Positions 44,533 to 53,644 are shown, counted from the stretch's first letter. The stretch is 64,000 bases of DNA from an uncultured Lentisphaerota bacterium (GCA_903889245.1 CAISWQ010000119.1:19038-83037), one strand, 5' to 3'. The notes: generated by a model not told the origin, from the letters alone. A program made the numbers and translations.

Positions 44533-44596
44533 GCGGGGTTTTCAACCCCGCGAAACCAACCCAACAGAAACTCGCTCGCGGGGTTGAAAACCCCGC
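44533..44596. repeat. Two facing GCGGGG hairpins (copies 3 and 4)
   Basis: GCGGGGTTTTCAACCCCGC at 44533-44551 and GCGGGGTTGAAAACCCCGC at 44578-44596. The flanks GTGGGC and GCCCAC extend the inverted relation, so the pair can form one long stem. Confidence 0.85.
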
Positions 44597-44639
44597 CCAC
44601 CAAGCCTGCTTCATTGCTTGGAAACGCTGCCTGAAGGTG

Positions 44640-44682
44640 GCACAGGCCTCCGGCCTGTGCTGCACAGCCGGGACGGCTGTGC
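44640..44682. repeat. Two tandem perfect hairpins
   Basis: GCACAGGCC TCC GGCCTGTGC (44640-44660) and GCACAGCCG GGA CGGCTGTGC (44662-44682), each a 9-bp stem with a 3-base loop. Because both contain GCACAG/CTGTGC they can also pair with each other. Confidence 0.8.
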
Positions 44683-44716
44683 CACGTTTCCAACCATGCC
44701 ATTTCCAAGAACGTCT

Positions 44717-47218
44717 TCACCACGCCGGGCCCTTGATCGCCGCGCCGGTCGCCGGCACGGGCGAGGTGTCGTAGCGGCGCGCGCCGGAGCGGATGGCCTC
44801 GCGGTTGGCGGCCTCAATCGCTTCGCGCTGCGCGAACTTCGCCTCGCGCCGCAGATCGGTTTCGCACGCGACGAAATTCGGCGCATCAGGATTCGGCTGC
44901 CTCGCGAAGCGCGCCGCGCCGTTGCGCAAAATCTCCAGCGCTTCCTTCCGCTCGGCAGCGCCGAGCTTGGCGAGCGCCGGACTGGCCTCCGGCCGGTCGA
45001 AGCTGACGCGCGTCATGGTCGGCCGGTCGTTCAGGTCAATTCCCAGTTGCTTGAGGCGCTTTGTTTCCTCGCCGGTCAGCGGGCAACGCCCATAGAGTCC
45101 ATCCGGCCACGCGGTTGCATAGCTCGGATAATAGGGCGTGTTTAAATCCACCCAGGTGATGACGCGGTCCAGCTCTTCATCGGTGAGTTTGTAGCGCTCG
45201 CGGTTCTTAATCATGTTCTGCACGAGCTTGCTTTGGCGCGCGCCCCAGGAATTCGCCGGCTGGATTTCCGCCGGCCCGCCGCCGACCACCTTCAGCATTT
45301 TCTTCAGATACAAATCAACATAGGAGACGGTGAAGGCCGCCGTGCGGTCGCCGGCGAGCAGGAGCTTTTCGCCGGCGCGTTTGCCGTAGTCGTGGCACAG
45401 GATGCAGTGCGCGTCGAAGACCGGCTGCACCTCGGTGCGGTAATTGAACAGCCGCGCTCCACCGTGCCAGCCGTTCAGCTCGCTTGGCGCGCGGCGCAGC
45501 GCGAGCGGCAGCTTGTCGCCCGGCGGTGGCGTGGCCAGCCGGTGCTCGTGGCAGCCGACGCAGTTCGCGCGCTCGCCCGGCTGCACGAACGCGCCGCTGC
45601 GCATGGACTGGATCATCATCCCGTCCTTGTCGAGCAACTGGAAATAGAGGAAGCGCTCCGCGGGCGCGGTGAAGAACGCGGAGCCATCGCTCTCGACCGG
45701 CACGGTGCCGAGGATGCGCTTGTTCTCGAAGCTCGACCAGTTCATCGCCGGCCGGTGGACACCCTGGCCGCCCCACGCCGGATGCGTCCAGAAGCGTTTC
45801 TCCGGCGCCTCGATCACGCGCAGCCATTTGACCGCGCCGCGCTCGACGCCCGCCATGTGCGTGCCTTCATAGACGTTGGCGACCGAGAACTGGCCGGGCC
45901 GCGCATCATACTCGCGATGCTCCGGCAGCACCGGCGGCGGCTTGCGCGCCATCAACGGCATCGGGTCGTAGCAGCCCGGCGCCTCCGCGTACAGGCAGAC
46001 CTCGTTGCCGAACATGTCCACCAGATAGAGGCCCATCTCCTCACCCTTGCCGGTCTGCCGCGCGCACAGGAAGAAATTCGCGTCGAGCGGGAACGGGTCG
46101 CAGTAGCGTGGCTGCGCCGCCCGGAACAGGTCCCACGCATTTTGCGTCGCGCCCGGTTCGCGGATCAGGTTCAGCGCCCCGGCGGGCCAGATGCGCACGA
46201 CCGGCGCGCGGCCATCCACGCCATTACGGCGGTCGAGCAGCGTCAGCGCGCCCCACGGCCGATCGTGACACGAGCCGAAGATGCAGAGCACCAGCGGCGT
46301 GCCCGGCACCGGCCGCGGCTCGATCACACCGCCGGGCGAGGGCGTGTTGTTGCCGTACCAGATCGCGTGCGCTGTGCCGTCGGGATTGGCGACCCACAGC
46401 CCCTGCGCGTCGCCAAAGTTGCGGTCCACATATTCCCAGCGGTCGTAGATGATCCGGCCATCGTCGAGCAGCGCGCCGTGGCCCTCGAAGAGGTTGTTGC
46501 GGCCGAGCTGCACGATGTTTGCGCCATCGGCCTCCATGCGGAACAGGTTGCCCATGATGTGGACGTTGCAGCCGCAGTACTTCGGCTCGCGCGACGACGT
46601 GAACGCGATGCGCCCATCCGCGAGATAGAACGGATCAATGTCAAACACGCCCGGCGCGCTCGTCAGTTGCCGCGGTGCGCCGCCGGTCGCCGCGACTTCA
46701 TAAAGGTGATAGTCATCAGCGCTGTTTTTGCGCATGGAGAAGACCACGCGCTGTCCATCAAAGCTCACGTCCGGATCGCGCGCGAGCCCGTCCTTGCCGG
46801 GATCCACCAGCACGCGCGTCGCGCCGGTGCGCACGTCGAGCAACTTCAGCGGGCCGCCGGGTCGGTAGCTGCGCGTATTGATCTCGCCCGTCTGGAACAT
46901 CGTCTCTGTGTTGTGGTGATCCTTGGCGAAGGCCGGCCGCACCACGAACAGCAGCGGATGTTCCGCCAGCAGCGGATGCGCGGCAAGCGCCTCGCGCCGC
47001 AGCTTCGCCAGAGCGGCCGCGTCGCCGGTTGGCAGCGCGGCAAGCTGACGGAGAAAGTCCGCGCCCTGCGGATAGCGCGCGCCATAGTGCGCTGTCAGGT
47101 TGCTGACCGCCGCGCCCAGCGCGGCCGAGTCGCCGCGCTCGTCCGCCGCCCGCGCCGTCAGGCCGGCGAGCACAACAAGCCCCAAAAAATTCCGCCGCCA
47201 AAACATGGCGCGCACCAT
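44717..47218 (-). CDS. Second hydrazine-synthase-alpha-like exported protein with two CxxCH sites
   Basis: 833 residues from ATG at 47218 (an ATG at 47206 also works; the frame to 47539 is palindrome array and antisense of another gene). N-terminal signal segment FWRRNFLGLVVLAGLTARA. Propeller-like part with DPDVSFDGQRVVFSMRKNSA and FDIDPFYLADGRIAFTSSRE; haem-c sites CVGCHE and CILCHD around TEVQPVFDAHC. Same domain order as the 1193-residue protein but without its C-terminal carbohydrate-binding-like part. The two probably arose by duplication within an envelope-associated redox locus. Confidence 0.82.
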   Translation of the reverse strand: MVRAMFWRRNFLGLVVLAGLTARAADERGDSAALGAAVSNLTAHYGARYPQGADFLRQLAALPTGDAAALAKLRREALAAHPLLAEHPLLFVVRPAFAKDHHNTETMFQTGEINTRSYRPGGPLKLLDVRTGATRVLVDPGKDGLARDPDVSFDGQRVVFSMRKNSADDYHLYEVAATGGAPRQLTSAPGVFDIDPFYLADGRIAFTSSREPKYCGCNVHIMGNLFRMEADGANIVQLGRNNLFEGHGALLDDGRIIYDRWEYVDRNFGDAQGLWVANPDGTAHAIWYGNNTPSPGGVIEPRPVPGTPLVLCIFGSCHDRPWGALTLLDRRNGVDGRAPVVRIWPAGALNLIREPGATQNAWDLFRAAQPRYCDPFPLDANFFLCARQTGKGEEMGLYLVDMFGNEVCLYAEAPGCYDPMPLMARKPPPVLPEHREYDARPGQFSVANVYEGTHMAGVERGAVKWLRVIEAPEKRFWTHPAWGGQGVHRPAMNWSSFENKRILGTVPVESDGSAFFTAPAERFLYFQLLDKDGMMIQSMRSGAFVQPGERANCVGCHEHRLATPPPGDKLPLALRRAPSELNGWHGGARLFNYRTEVQPVFDAHCILCHDYGKRAGEKLLLAGDRTAAFTVSYVDLYLKKMLKVVGGGPAEIQPANSWGARQSKLVQNMIKNRERYKLTDEELDRVITWVDLNTPYYPSYATAWPDGLYGRCPLTGEETKRLKQLGIDLNDRPTMTRVSFDRPEASPALAKLGAAERKEALEILRNGAARFARQPNPDAPNFVACETDLRREAKFAQREAIEAANREAIRSGARRYDTSPVPATGAAIKGPAW

Positions 47219-47234
47219 AACAACTGCCGCGCTC

Positions 47235-47314
47235 TTTTCCAAGGCTTGGGAAAATGAGTAGGTGTTTTTCCCGGCCTTGGAAAGGTTTTGCCGCTTTTTT
47301 CCAAGGCTTGGAAA
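47235..47314. repeat. Palindrome array L (3 units)
   Basis: Centres 47244, 47275 and 47306 (31, 31). Cores CCAAGGCTTGG, CCCGGCCTTGG, CCAAGGCTTGG. It occupies most of the 111-bp gap between divergent genes and so overlaps any promoter there. Confidence 0.92.
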
Positions 47315-47329
47315 CGGTAGAGTCGCGCC

Positions 47330-48835
47330 ATGCGTTACGCGATCGTCTCGGATATCCACGCGAACTGGCAGGCTTGGTCGGCCGTGCGCGATGATCTCCG
47401 CGCGCAAAAGGCGGAGGTCGTGGTCTGTCTCGGCGACGTGGTGGGTTACGGACCCTGCCCGCAGCGCGTGCTTGATGATGTGCGGGCGTGCTGCGACAAC
47501 CTCCTGATGGGCAACCACGAGGCGGCGGCAGTCGGCCAACTCGACCTAGACATTTTCAATCCCGAAGCGCGTAAGGCGGCGGAATGGACGGCGACGCAGC
47601 TCAATGCCGACAGCCAGAAATTCCTCGGCGAGCTGCCGATGGTGCTGGAGGCCGAGCAGATTTTGTTTGTCCATGCCGAGCCGGTCGCGCCGGAGGAGTG
47701 GGGCTATGTGGAGAGTACGGCGGACGCGCAGACGTGTTTCAAGGCGTCCGACAAGCGCCTGACCTTCGTCGGCCATACGCATTTCCCGGAGGTCTATACG
47801 CTGCTCGCGGACGGCCGCATCACGCAGACGCAGCCAACCGTCCTGACGCTGGACAGCGGCATGCGCTACCTGGTCAACGTCGGTTCGGTCGGCGAGCCGC
47901 GCGATGGGAGCGTGACGGCGAGTTACTGTCTCTTTGATGACGCCACGCGGCAGTTGGAATTCCGCCGGGTGGCCTTTGATCTACAGGCGCTGGCGGCCGA
48001 CCTGCAACAGCAGCCGCAGTTGGGCGTGCCGTGGTTCCTGAAGGAACGCGTGGGCGAGGCGCCACCGGAGAAACGTGAGCACGCGATTCGCGTGCCGAAA
48101 GTGGCGACCACCAAGATTCGCGTCCAGGCCGGCAACCGCGTCCGCATCCAGGTGGGCCGGCATCAGGTCTTGCAGGCCGCGCCGGTGGTCTCGCCGATGC
48201 CGACGCCGGCGCAGATGCAGGGCAAGCCTGCGCGCGCCGCCGATTCGCGGCAGCGGCGCACCATCTGGCTGGCGGCGATCTTCTTCTTCGTCGCGGCAAT
48301 TTTGCTGGTTGGGGCGGCCGTGGTCTTTCTGTTGCATCAGCGGAAGCCGCCGGCAGCCACGCGGGGCGCTGTGCCGGTTGCACGGACGGCCGGCGCCACG
48401 TCGCAGGCGGCGATGGCCGTCGCGCCGCTGCCGCCGCGCGTGGTCACGCTGTCAGCCACCGAGGCCCGCCTGCACGGCATGGGGCTGCGCAAGGAAACGT
48501 CCAACAGCGTAACCAACATCGGCTGGTGGAATTCGCCCATGGACTATGTGTCGTGGTCGTTGAGCATCCCGCAGGCGGGCACCTATGAGGTCAGCATCCG
48601 GTATGCGGTGCCGCCGACGCACAGCGGGCGCGATTTTGAAATCACCTGCGGCCCGGCCCGGCTCTTCTACAAGAAACTGCCTGGCACCGAGGGTTGGTCT
48701 ACGCCCCAGACACTGTATGTCGGGCGTATGCAACTGGCGGCCGGCGCGCAGGAGTTGTTTGTGAAGCCCGTCGGCGGTCGCAAATTCGGGTTGATGAACC
48801 TCTGGGAAGTCTGCCTGCAACGTACCGACGAGTGA
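47330..48835 (+). CDS. Metallophosphoesterase with a membrane helix and C-terminal ectodomain
   Basis: 501 residues. N-terminal calcineurin-like phosphoesterase with SDIHANWQAW, CLGDVVGYGPCP, GNHEAA and GHTHFPEVY (about residues 7-150), as in the YfcE/MJ0936-like branch. A linker rich in Pro, Ala and Arg leads to one membrane helix (about 308-330, LAAIFFFVAAILLVGAAVVF). The last 130 residues (GWWNSPMDYVSWSLSIPQAG, TYEVSIRYAVP) look like a galactose-binding/CBM6-type domain with a final strand FGLMNLWEVCL. An enzyme inside tethered to a sugar-binding part outside is an unusual build. RBS is weak; an array ends 15 bp before the ATG. Confidence 0.85.
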   Translation: MRYAIVSDIHANWQAWSAVRDDLRAQKAEVVVCLGDVVGYGPCPQRVLDDVRACCDNLLMGNHEAAAVGQLDLDIFNPEARKAAEWTATQLNADSQKFLGELPMVLEAEQILFVHAEPVAPEEWGYVESTADAQTCFKASDKRLTFVGHTHFPEVYTLLADGRITQTQPTVLTLDSGMRYLVNVGSVGEPRDGSVTASYCLFDDATRQLEFRRVAFDLQALAADLQQQPQLGVPWFLKERVGEAPPEKREHAIRVPKVATTKIRVQAGNRVRIQVGRHQVLQAAPVVSPMPTPAQMQGKPARAADSRQRRTIWLAAIFFFVAAILLVGAAVVFLLHQRKPPAATRGAVPVARTAGATSQAAMAVAPLPPRVVTLSATEARLHGMGLRKETSNSVTNIGWWNSPMDYVSWSLSIPQAGTYEVSIRYAVPPTHSGRDFEITCGPARLFYKKLPGTEGWSTPQTLYVGRMQLAAGAQELFVKPVGGRKFGLMNLWEVCLQRTDE

Positions 48836-48865
48836 TCCGCCATCTCGGAGCTTCCCCGCGCGGTC

Positions 48866-48915
48866 TTTCCAAGCCTTGGAAAAACCGCTGGTTTCCGTTT
48901 CCAATGCCTGGAAAA
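48866..48915. repeat. Palindrome array M (2 units)
   Basis: Centres 48874 and 48906 (32). Cores CCAAGCCTTGG and CCAATGCCTGG. It lies between convergent stop codons (48835 and 48925). Confidence 0.88.
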
Positions 48916-48924
48916 TGCGCGGGC

Positions 48925-49365
48925 TTACTTCGCCGGCTTCGTCGCGGGCTTGTCGTCGAACTTTGCGCCCTGATCAATCCACGCGCGCAAGATGCCGACC
49001 TCTGCGGGCTTGAGGCCGGTTTTCGGCGGCATGATTTCGTCGCGCTCGACCAGGCCGGCGGTCATGCGGATGAGTTTGCTCTTGGCGCTGTTGCCCTTGC
49101 TGACGAGTTTGAGGATCTGGGCCTGCGTGTCCATGCGGTAGCCACCCTTGTGTTCGCCGTCGGCGTGACAGCCGAAGCAGTTGTCCGCGAAGAGCGGCTT
49201 CACGTCGTTGGTGTAGCTGACCTGTCTGGTCGCGGCGGGTGGAAGCGTGCCGCCGCCAGATTTCTTGTGTTTGCCTTCGTCGCGGTCGGCGGAGGCGAGC
49301 AGCGTGCAGAGGGCGAGCAGACCGCAGGCCGGGAAGAGCCAACGAATACGTAGTGAATTTTTCAT
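48925..49365 (-). CDS. Planctomycete-type cytochrome c (PSCyt1-like)
   Basis: 146 residues with a signal peptide (RIRWLFPACGLLALCTLLAS). VSYTNDVKPLFADNCFGCHA gives one haem-c site; later MPPKTGLKPAEVGILRAWID supplies the methionine-proline ligand segment of PSCyt1/cytochrome c-like domains. A small periplasmic electron carrier or a domain-size fragment of the DUF1549-type family is likely. It starts 18 bp after the OPT transporter region ends (minus strand), so may be co-transcribed with it. Confidence 0.85.
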   Translation of the reverse strand: MKNSLRIRWLFPACGLLALCTLLASADRDEGKHKKSGGGTLPPAATRQVSYTNDVKPLFADNCFGCHADGEHKGGYRMDTQAQILKLVSKGNSAKSKLIRMTAGLVERDEIMPPKTGLKPAEVGILRAWIDQGAKFDDKPATKPAK

Positions 49366-49383
49366 CAGGATTTTCTTCTTTCA

Positions 49384-51444
49384 CTAAATCAGTCCGGCGT
49401 CGTGGAGCATCAGCAGCGCGGTGCCGAAAATGGAGCAGAGCGCCATCGCGGTGGCCTCGCCGGCGATCAGGCCAGAGGCGAGCGGTACGGCGAAGCGGTC
49501 GGCGCTGGCCGCGCGGTACTTCGACCAGACCCACATCAGGATGGCACCGAAGGCGAACGCGAACGCGTTCTGGAAGCTGTTGGGCAGCACGAACGCGAGG
49601 CCGAAGCCGATGGCGGAGGGCAGGTAGGGCCGCCACTTGGGCAGGAACTTTTCCAGCAGCGGCAGCGCGATGCCGAGGAACGAACCGCAGACCATGCCAA
49701 TGATCGCGCTATCGGCGAGCATCCGCTTGGGTGCGGTCAGCAGCACGGCGACGGTCTTCCACATCGTCGCGGTCGGCGGATTGTAGGTCTCCAGCGTTTT
49801 GAGGTCGGGGACCAGCAGATACCAGAGCGGCACGACGATGCAGGTGCCGAGGCCGATGCCGATGACCTGACCGAGGAACTGCTGGCGCGGGCTCTGGCCG
49901 AGCAGGTAGCCGCATTTCATGTCAGAGAGCAGATCGCCGCACGCGCCGCCGGCCGAGGACGTGACGCCGGCGGAGAGCAGGTTGATGCCGCCTTGGCCGG
50001 GAGCGAGGCCGGCGTAGAGCAGTTGCGTCACCTTGCCCATCGCGCCGATGGGATTCATGTCGGCCTCGCCGCAGGAGCGCGCGCAGATGAAGCCGATGGC
50101 GAAGGAGAGGATGACCGCGAAGAGGCCGAGCCACGGCGAGAGATTGAACGCGAGCCAGAGTGTGAGGATGACGCCGAGGCCCACGGGCACGATACCGATT
50201 ACCAACCAGCGAATGGGCGGCTCGACATCGGCGATGACATCGCGCTGCGCGGATTTGCCGCCACGCGCGAAGACGCCGCTGAACGCGCGGCCGAGCGTCC
50301 GCCATTGCAGCGCGACCACCGTCAGGCTGCTCATCACCATGATCGAGGTACCGCACCAGATGCCCCAGTTGCTGACGGGATTCCAGACCAGGTGGCCATC
50401 CACGGTCACCTGTTTCATCGTCTTGATCCAGTTGGGGTCGAGCGCGTGCGCCTGGTCCTGGAGGATCAGCCACGGCGCGATGACGAAGCACAGCAGCAGT
50501 GAGCCCGCCAGCATCGAGAGCGCGACGCGCAGGCCCATGATCATGCCGGCGCCGACGAACAACACGCCCGGCTCTAGCGAGACACCCATCACGCGCCCCT
50601 GAATTCCGTGCCACGACAGCGGATTCAACACGCCACCCAGCGGGAACTCGCCCGGCGGCGTCAACACGTTGGAGAGCGAGGCCAGCCAGCCCTGCGGCCG
50701 GCCGATGCCCTTGAAATTATCGGCCATCATTTCCAGGTTGCGGCAGACGCTCAAGAGAGCGGCCGCGCCCATCGCCGTCAGCAGCACCGTCGCGCGGCGC
50801 GTCGCCTCGACGCCGGAGGAATAGAGGCTGCGCAGTGTCTCGGCGGCGGCGATGGAGGAGGGGAACCGTAACTGCTGCTCGTTGATGATGCTCCGCTTCA
50901 GGGGGATCGCGATCAGCGTGCCCATCAGCGCCGCGAAGAACACCATGGGGGCGAGGTGATACCACGGCACCATGGCGCCGTTGAGCAGCATCAGGCCGCC
51001 GAACGCGCCGACCACAGTGTTGCCCGTCGTCGAGCCTGCGACCGTGGCCACCGACGACATCGCGGCGTTTTCCAGCAGACCGAGCGCGCGCAGGCGGCCG
51101 CGCGAGAGCGCGCGCAGGCCGTTGAAGACGACGAAGGAGACCATGCAGATGGTCAAGCCCAGTCCAAAGACCCAGCCGAGCTTGAGGCAGGAATAGAGGC
51201 TGGCCGCGCACGAGAGCACACCGATGGCGCCGCCGACCAGCACCGCGCGCACGGTCAACTGCGGTTCGCGGTCGGCGCGGTAGATGTGGGCGCGCCACCA
51301 CGCGTCGCGCACTTCAACCGGCGCATCGGGCGCTGGCGCGGTGGTGGTGGTGGCCGCAGGAATGTCGCCCAAGGCTTCGGCTTCTTCGCGGACCGGCAGA
51401 TGTTCCGGCTCTGGTACTGGCGTGCGTGCTGGGTGCGCGCTCAT
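49384..51444 (-). CDS. OPT-family oligopeptide transporter
   Basis: 686 residues from ATG at 51444. About 15-16 membrane helices follow a soluble N-terminal tail of 60 residues. Conserved OPT features include LTVRAVLVGGAIGVLSCAAS, VVAGSTTGNTVVGAF-like segment near residue 140 and the GDLLSDMKCGYLLGQSPRQQ loop (about 500-520), which is a family hallmark. Bacterial OPT proteins take up peptides or metal-siderophore complexes by proton symport. The companion cytochrome lies downstream. Confidence 0.92.
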   Translation of the reverse strand: MSAHPARTPVPEPEHLPVREEAEALGDIPAATTTTAPAPDAPVEVRDAWWRAHIYRADREPQLTVRAVLVGGAIGVLSCAASLYSCLKLGWVFGLGLTICMVSFVVFNGLRALSRGRLRALGLLENAAMSSVATVAGSTTGNTVVGAFGGLMLLNGAMVPWYHLAPMVFFAALMGTLIAIPLKRSIINEQQLRFPSSIAAAETLRSLYSSGVEATRRATVLLTAMGAAALLSVCRNLEMMADNFKGIGRPQGWLASLSNVLTPPGEFPLGGVLNPLSWHGIQGRVMGVSLEPGVLFVGAGMIMGLRVALSMLAGSLLLCFVIAPWLILQDQAHALDPNWIKTMKQVTVDGHLVWNPVSNWGIWCGTSIMVMSSLTVVALQWRTLGRAFSGVFARGGKSAQRDVIADVEPPIRWLVIGIVPVGLGVILTLWLAFNLSPWLGLFAVILSFAIGFICARSCGEADMNPIGAMGKVTQLLYAGLAPGQGGINLLSAGVTSSAGGACGDLLSDMKCGYLLGQSPRQQFLGQVIGIGLGTCIVVPLWYLLVPDLKTLETYNPPTATMWKTVAVLLTAPKRMLADSAIIGMVCGSFLGIALPLLEKFLPKWRPYLPSAIGFGLAFVLPNSFQNAFAFAFGAILMWVWSKYRAASADRFAVPLASGLIAGEATAMALCSIFGTALLMLHDAGLI

Positions 51445-51574
51445 GTGCGGCGCAGGGTAGGGGAATGTCCGGCATGACGCAAGACTGCTGAACAGACCGC
51501 TAAACAAACTTGCCAAGGTTCCGGCGGGTCAGTAGGCTGCGCGCGCTTTTACACAACCCAACAGGAGAAGCACT

Positions 51575-52654
51575 ATGAGCCGAGTCTATAACTTTTGCGC
51601 GGGTCCGGCGGCGATGCCGGTGGACGTCCTCGAGGAGGCACAACGCGACCTCGTGGATTACAAGGGTAGCGGCATGTCCGTGATGGAGATGAGCCACCGC
51701 GGCAAGGAATATGACGCGATCCACAACGAGGCCGTCGAGAACATCCGCAAGCTGCTCAAGTTGCCGGAAAATTACGGTGTGATCTTCATGACCGGCGGTG
51801 CGACGGCGCAATTCACCCTCGTCCCGATGAACCTGCTCGGTCCGGGCCAGGGCGCGGACTATATCGTTGCCGGCTCGTGGGGCAGCAAGGCCGCCAAGGA
51901 AGGCAAGCAGGTCGGCGCGATCAACGTCATCGCCAACACCGAGAAGGACATCCCGACGCGCATGCCGGACCTCGCCACGCTCAAGTACACGCCCGGCGCG
52001 GCCTATGTCCACTGTACTTCGAACGAGACGATCGCCGGCACGCAGATGAAGGCGTTTCCGCAGACGGCGGTGCCGCTGGTGTGCGACATGTCCTCCGACA
52101 TCCTCTCGCGCCCGATTGATGTGACGCAGTTCGGCCTGATCTACGCCGGCGCGCAGAAAAACCTCGGCCCCTCCGGCGTGACACTGGTCATCATCCGCAA
52201 GGACCTCGCCGAGAAGGCCAACGAGAAGTGCCCGGGCTTCTTCCGTTACAAGACGCACCTTGATGAAAACTCGCTGCACAACACGCCACCGTGTTTCGCG
52301 ATCTACATGCTCACGCTCTGCACGCGCTGGCTGCTCAAGCTCGGCGGCGTGGATGGCATCGCCAGGATCAACCGCGACAAGGCGGGCAAGCTCTATGCGG
52401 CGCTCGACGCCTCCAAGTTCTACAAGGCGACTGCCGTCAAGGCCGACCGCTCCGACATGAACATCACCTTCCGGCTGCCCACCGAGGCGCTGGAGGAGCA
52501 GTTCGTCAAGGACGCCTCGGCCAAGGGCATGAAGCAACTCAAGGGACACCGCTCGGTCGGCGGTATCCGCGCCTCGATCTACAATGCGTTCCCGGTCGCC
52601 GGCGTGGAGACGCTCATCGCCTTCATGAAGGACTTCGAGCAGAAGAACGGTTGA
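51575..52654 (+). CDS. serC: Phosphoserine aminotransferase
   Basis: PLP enzyme that makes phosphoserine from 3-phosphohydroxypyruvate in serine synthesis (and acts in pyridoxine synthesis). 359 residues. N-terminus YNFCAGPAAMPVDVLEEAQ, phosphate-binding FMTGGATAQF, Schiff-base lysine in YAGAQKNLGPSG at about 195, and C-terminal GHRSVGGIRASIYNAFP are all class V SerC marks. AGGAGAA sits 7 bp before the ATG. A strong hairpin and T-run follow the stop, then a tRNA gene. Confidence 0.97.
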   Translation: MSRVYNFCAGPAAMPVDVLEEAQRDLVDYKGSGMSVMEMSHRGKEYDAIHNEAVENIRKLLKLPENYGVIFMTGGATAQFTLVPMNLLGPGQGADYIVAGSWGSKAAKEGKQVGAINVIANTEKDIPTRMPDLATLKYTPGAAYVHCTSNETIAGTQMKAFPQTAVPLVCDMSSDILSRPIDVTQFGLIYAGAQKNLGPSGVTLVIIRKDLAEKANEKCPGFFRYKTHLDENSLHNTPPCFAIYMLTLCTRWLLKLGGVDGIARINRDKAGKLYAALDASKFYKATAVKADRSDMNITFRLPTEALEEQFVKDASAKGMKQLKGHRSVGGIRASIYNAFPVAGVETLIAFMKDFEQKNG

Positions 52655-52658
52655 TCTT

Positions 52659-52711
52659 CGGGCGGATGTTTTCCATTGACCACCCGACGGTGTCCATGCA
52701 ACATCCGCCCG
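52659..52711 (+). terminator. Candidate intrinsic terminator after serC
   Basis: CGGGCGGATGTT (52659-52670) pairs with AACATCCGCCCG (52700-52711), a perfect 12-bp stem. The 29-nt loop contains a smaller CACC CGAC GGTG hairpin, and CGTCTTTT follows. It separates serC from the tRNA gene. Confidence 0.6.
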
Positions 52712-52721
52712 CGTCTTTTGT

Positions 52722-52798
52722 GTGCCTGTAGCTCAACTGGATAGAGTGTTGGCCTCCGAAGCCAAAGGTTGCTGGTTCAACTCCAGCCAGGCACGCCA
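52722..52798 (+). tRNA. tRNA-Arg (anticodon CCG), CCA encoded
   Basis: Acceptor GTGCCTG pairs with CAGGCAC. D arm GCTC...GAGT, anticodon arm TTGGC CTCCGAA GCCAA with anticodon CCG (reads CGG), T arm GCTGG TTCAACT CCAGC. G is the discriminator, and CCA is encoded at 52796-52798. A complete cloverleaf. No repeated 3' segment or integrase suggests an attachment site. Confidence 0.95.
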
Positions 52799-52850
52799 GT
52801 TCGGAGCAGGGCGAGTGTTGGGGGAGCGGGGGAGGCGGATCTCTATGTGT

Positions 52851-53585
52851 TCATTTCTTGCGCCAGATCTTCACGTCATCCACCACGGCGTTGTGCGGCA
52901 CGGATAACCGGAGCATGCGCTTGGTGGGGTGCGCAATGCCTTCGGACTTGAAGCTGCCGACCAACTTGCCATCCACGCTGACGGAAAGTTCATCGTCCTC
53001 GATCTTCACCAGCAGGTCGTGCCATTTGCCGGCTTCGACCGGGCAGGGGAAGACTTTTTCTTTCCCCTTGAGCATCGCTTGCTGTTCTTTGGTCAACTTC
53101 TTGGCTTTGCGCGCCTCATAGAGGGGCAGAAACATACTGCCCGTCTTGTAGTCGCGCAGGCTTACCTGCTTGGGATTGATCTGGGCTAGAAAAAGATGCC
53201 CGGCATGGACTTCTTTGCAACCAAGATCGGCGAAGTCCAAGCCCAGGCTGTCCTTGGCATCATCGAGCCGGAAGCGGAGCGCCACCGCGCCGTCGCAAAA
53301 CTCTGCCGGGTGCGTCACGGAGACCGCATGGTCGGCCTCCTTATGAAGGTAGATGAACAGCGCGCCCTCGCGCAGGTCCACCTGCTTGTGGCCTTTCGCG
53401 CGGCTTTTGCTGTTGGTGCCCCAACCGTTGCCGGGTTCGTCGGTCTTTTCCTGCGATTCGCTGCGCTGAAAATCATCCTCGAAGATAAGCTGCCCATTGT
53501 CCTTCGGGGTTTGGCCGAAGACAGGCGCGAGGGCGAGGGCGAACAGACACCGGAGGATTGAGGTGCGTAGCGTTTGATTTTTCAT
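52851..53585 (-). CDS. Exported concanavalin-like (DUF1080-type) protein
   Basis: 244 residues from ATG at 53585. Signal peptide TSILRCLFALALAPVFGQ. LIFEDDFQRSESQEK at about 34, a beta-rich body with GKWHDLLVKIEDDELSVSVD and LVGSFKSEGIAHPTKRMLRL, and the last VVDDVKIWRK strand are typical of 3-keto-disaccharide hydrolase/LamG-like jelly-roll proteins, very common in Verrucomicrobiota. Substrate is presumably a carbohydrate. No partner genes adjacent. Confidence 0.8.
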   Translation of the reverse strand: MKNQTLRTSILRCLFALALAPVFGQTPKDNGQLIFEDDFQRSESQEKTDEPGNGWGTNSKSRAKGHKQVDLREGALFIYLHKEADHAVSVTHPAEFCDGAVALRFRLDDAKDSLGLDFADLGCKEVHAGHLFLAQINPKQVSLRDYKTGSMFLPLYEARKAKKLTKEQQAMLKGKEKVFPCPVEAGKWHDLLVKIEDDELSVSVDGKLVGSFKSEGIAHPTKRMLRLSVPHNAVVDDVKIWRKK

Positions 53586-53644
53586 GCGCGCATTGTCGCG
53601 GCGCACTGTAACGAGTCAAGAAGCATTTCCGGCGGCGGGTGCGA

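Larger units (their letters stand above)
44396..44716. other. 321-bp intergenic region made of repeats
   Basis: No gene. It holds a heptamer tract (44441-44468), two inverted copies of the GCGGGG hairpin (44533-44551 and 44578-44596) and a pair of perfect hairpins (44640-44682). Half-sites like TTTCCAA at 44687 and 44702 recall the palindrome family but are not full units. Confidence 0.8.

Noticed and set aside
39871..47218. Anammox hydrazine synthase
   Set aside because: Only HzsA-like proteins are present, with no HzsB/C or hydrazine dehydrogenase; such proteins are common in non-anammox PVC bacteria.
52722..52798. tRNA gene as attachment site of a mobile island
   Set aside because: No integrase and no duplicated 3' end of the tRNA was found in the flanks.
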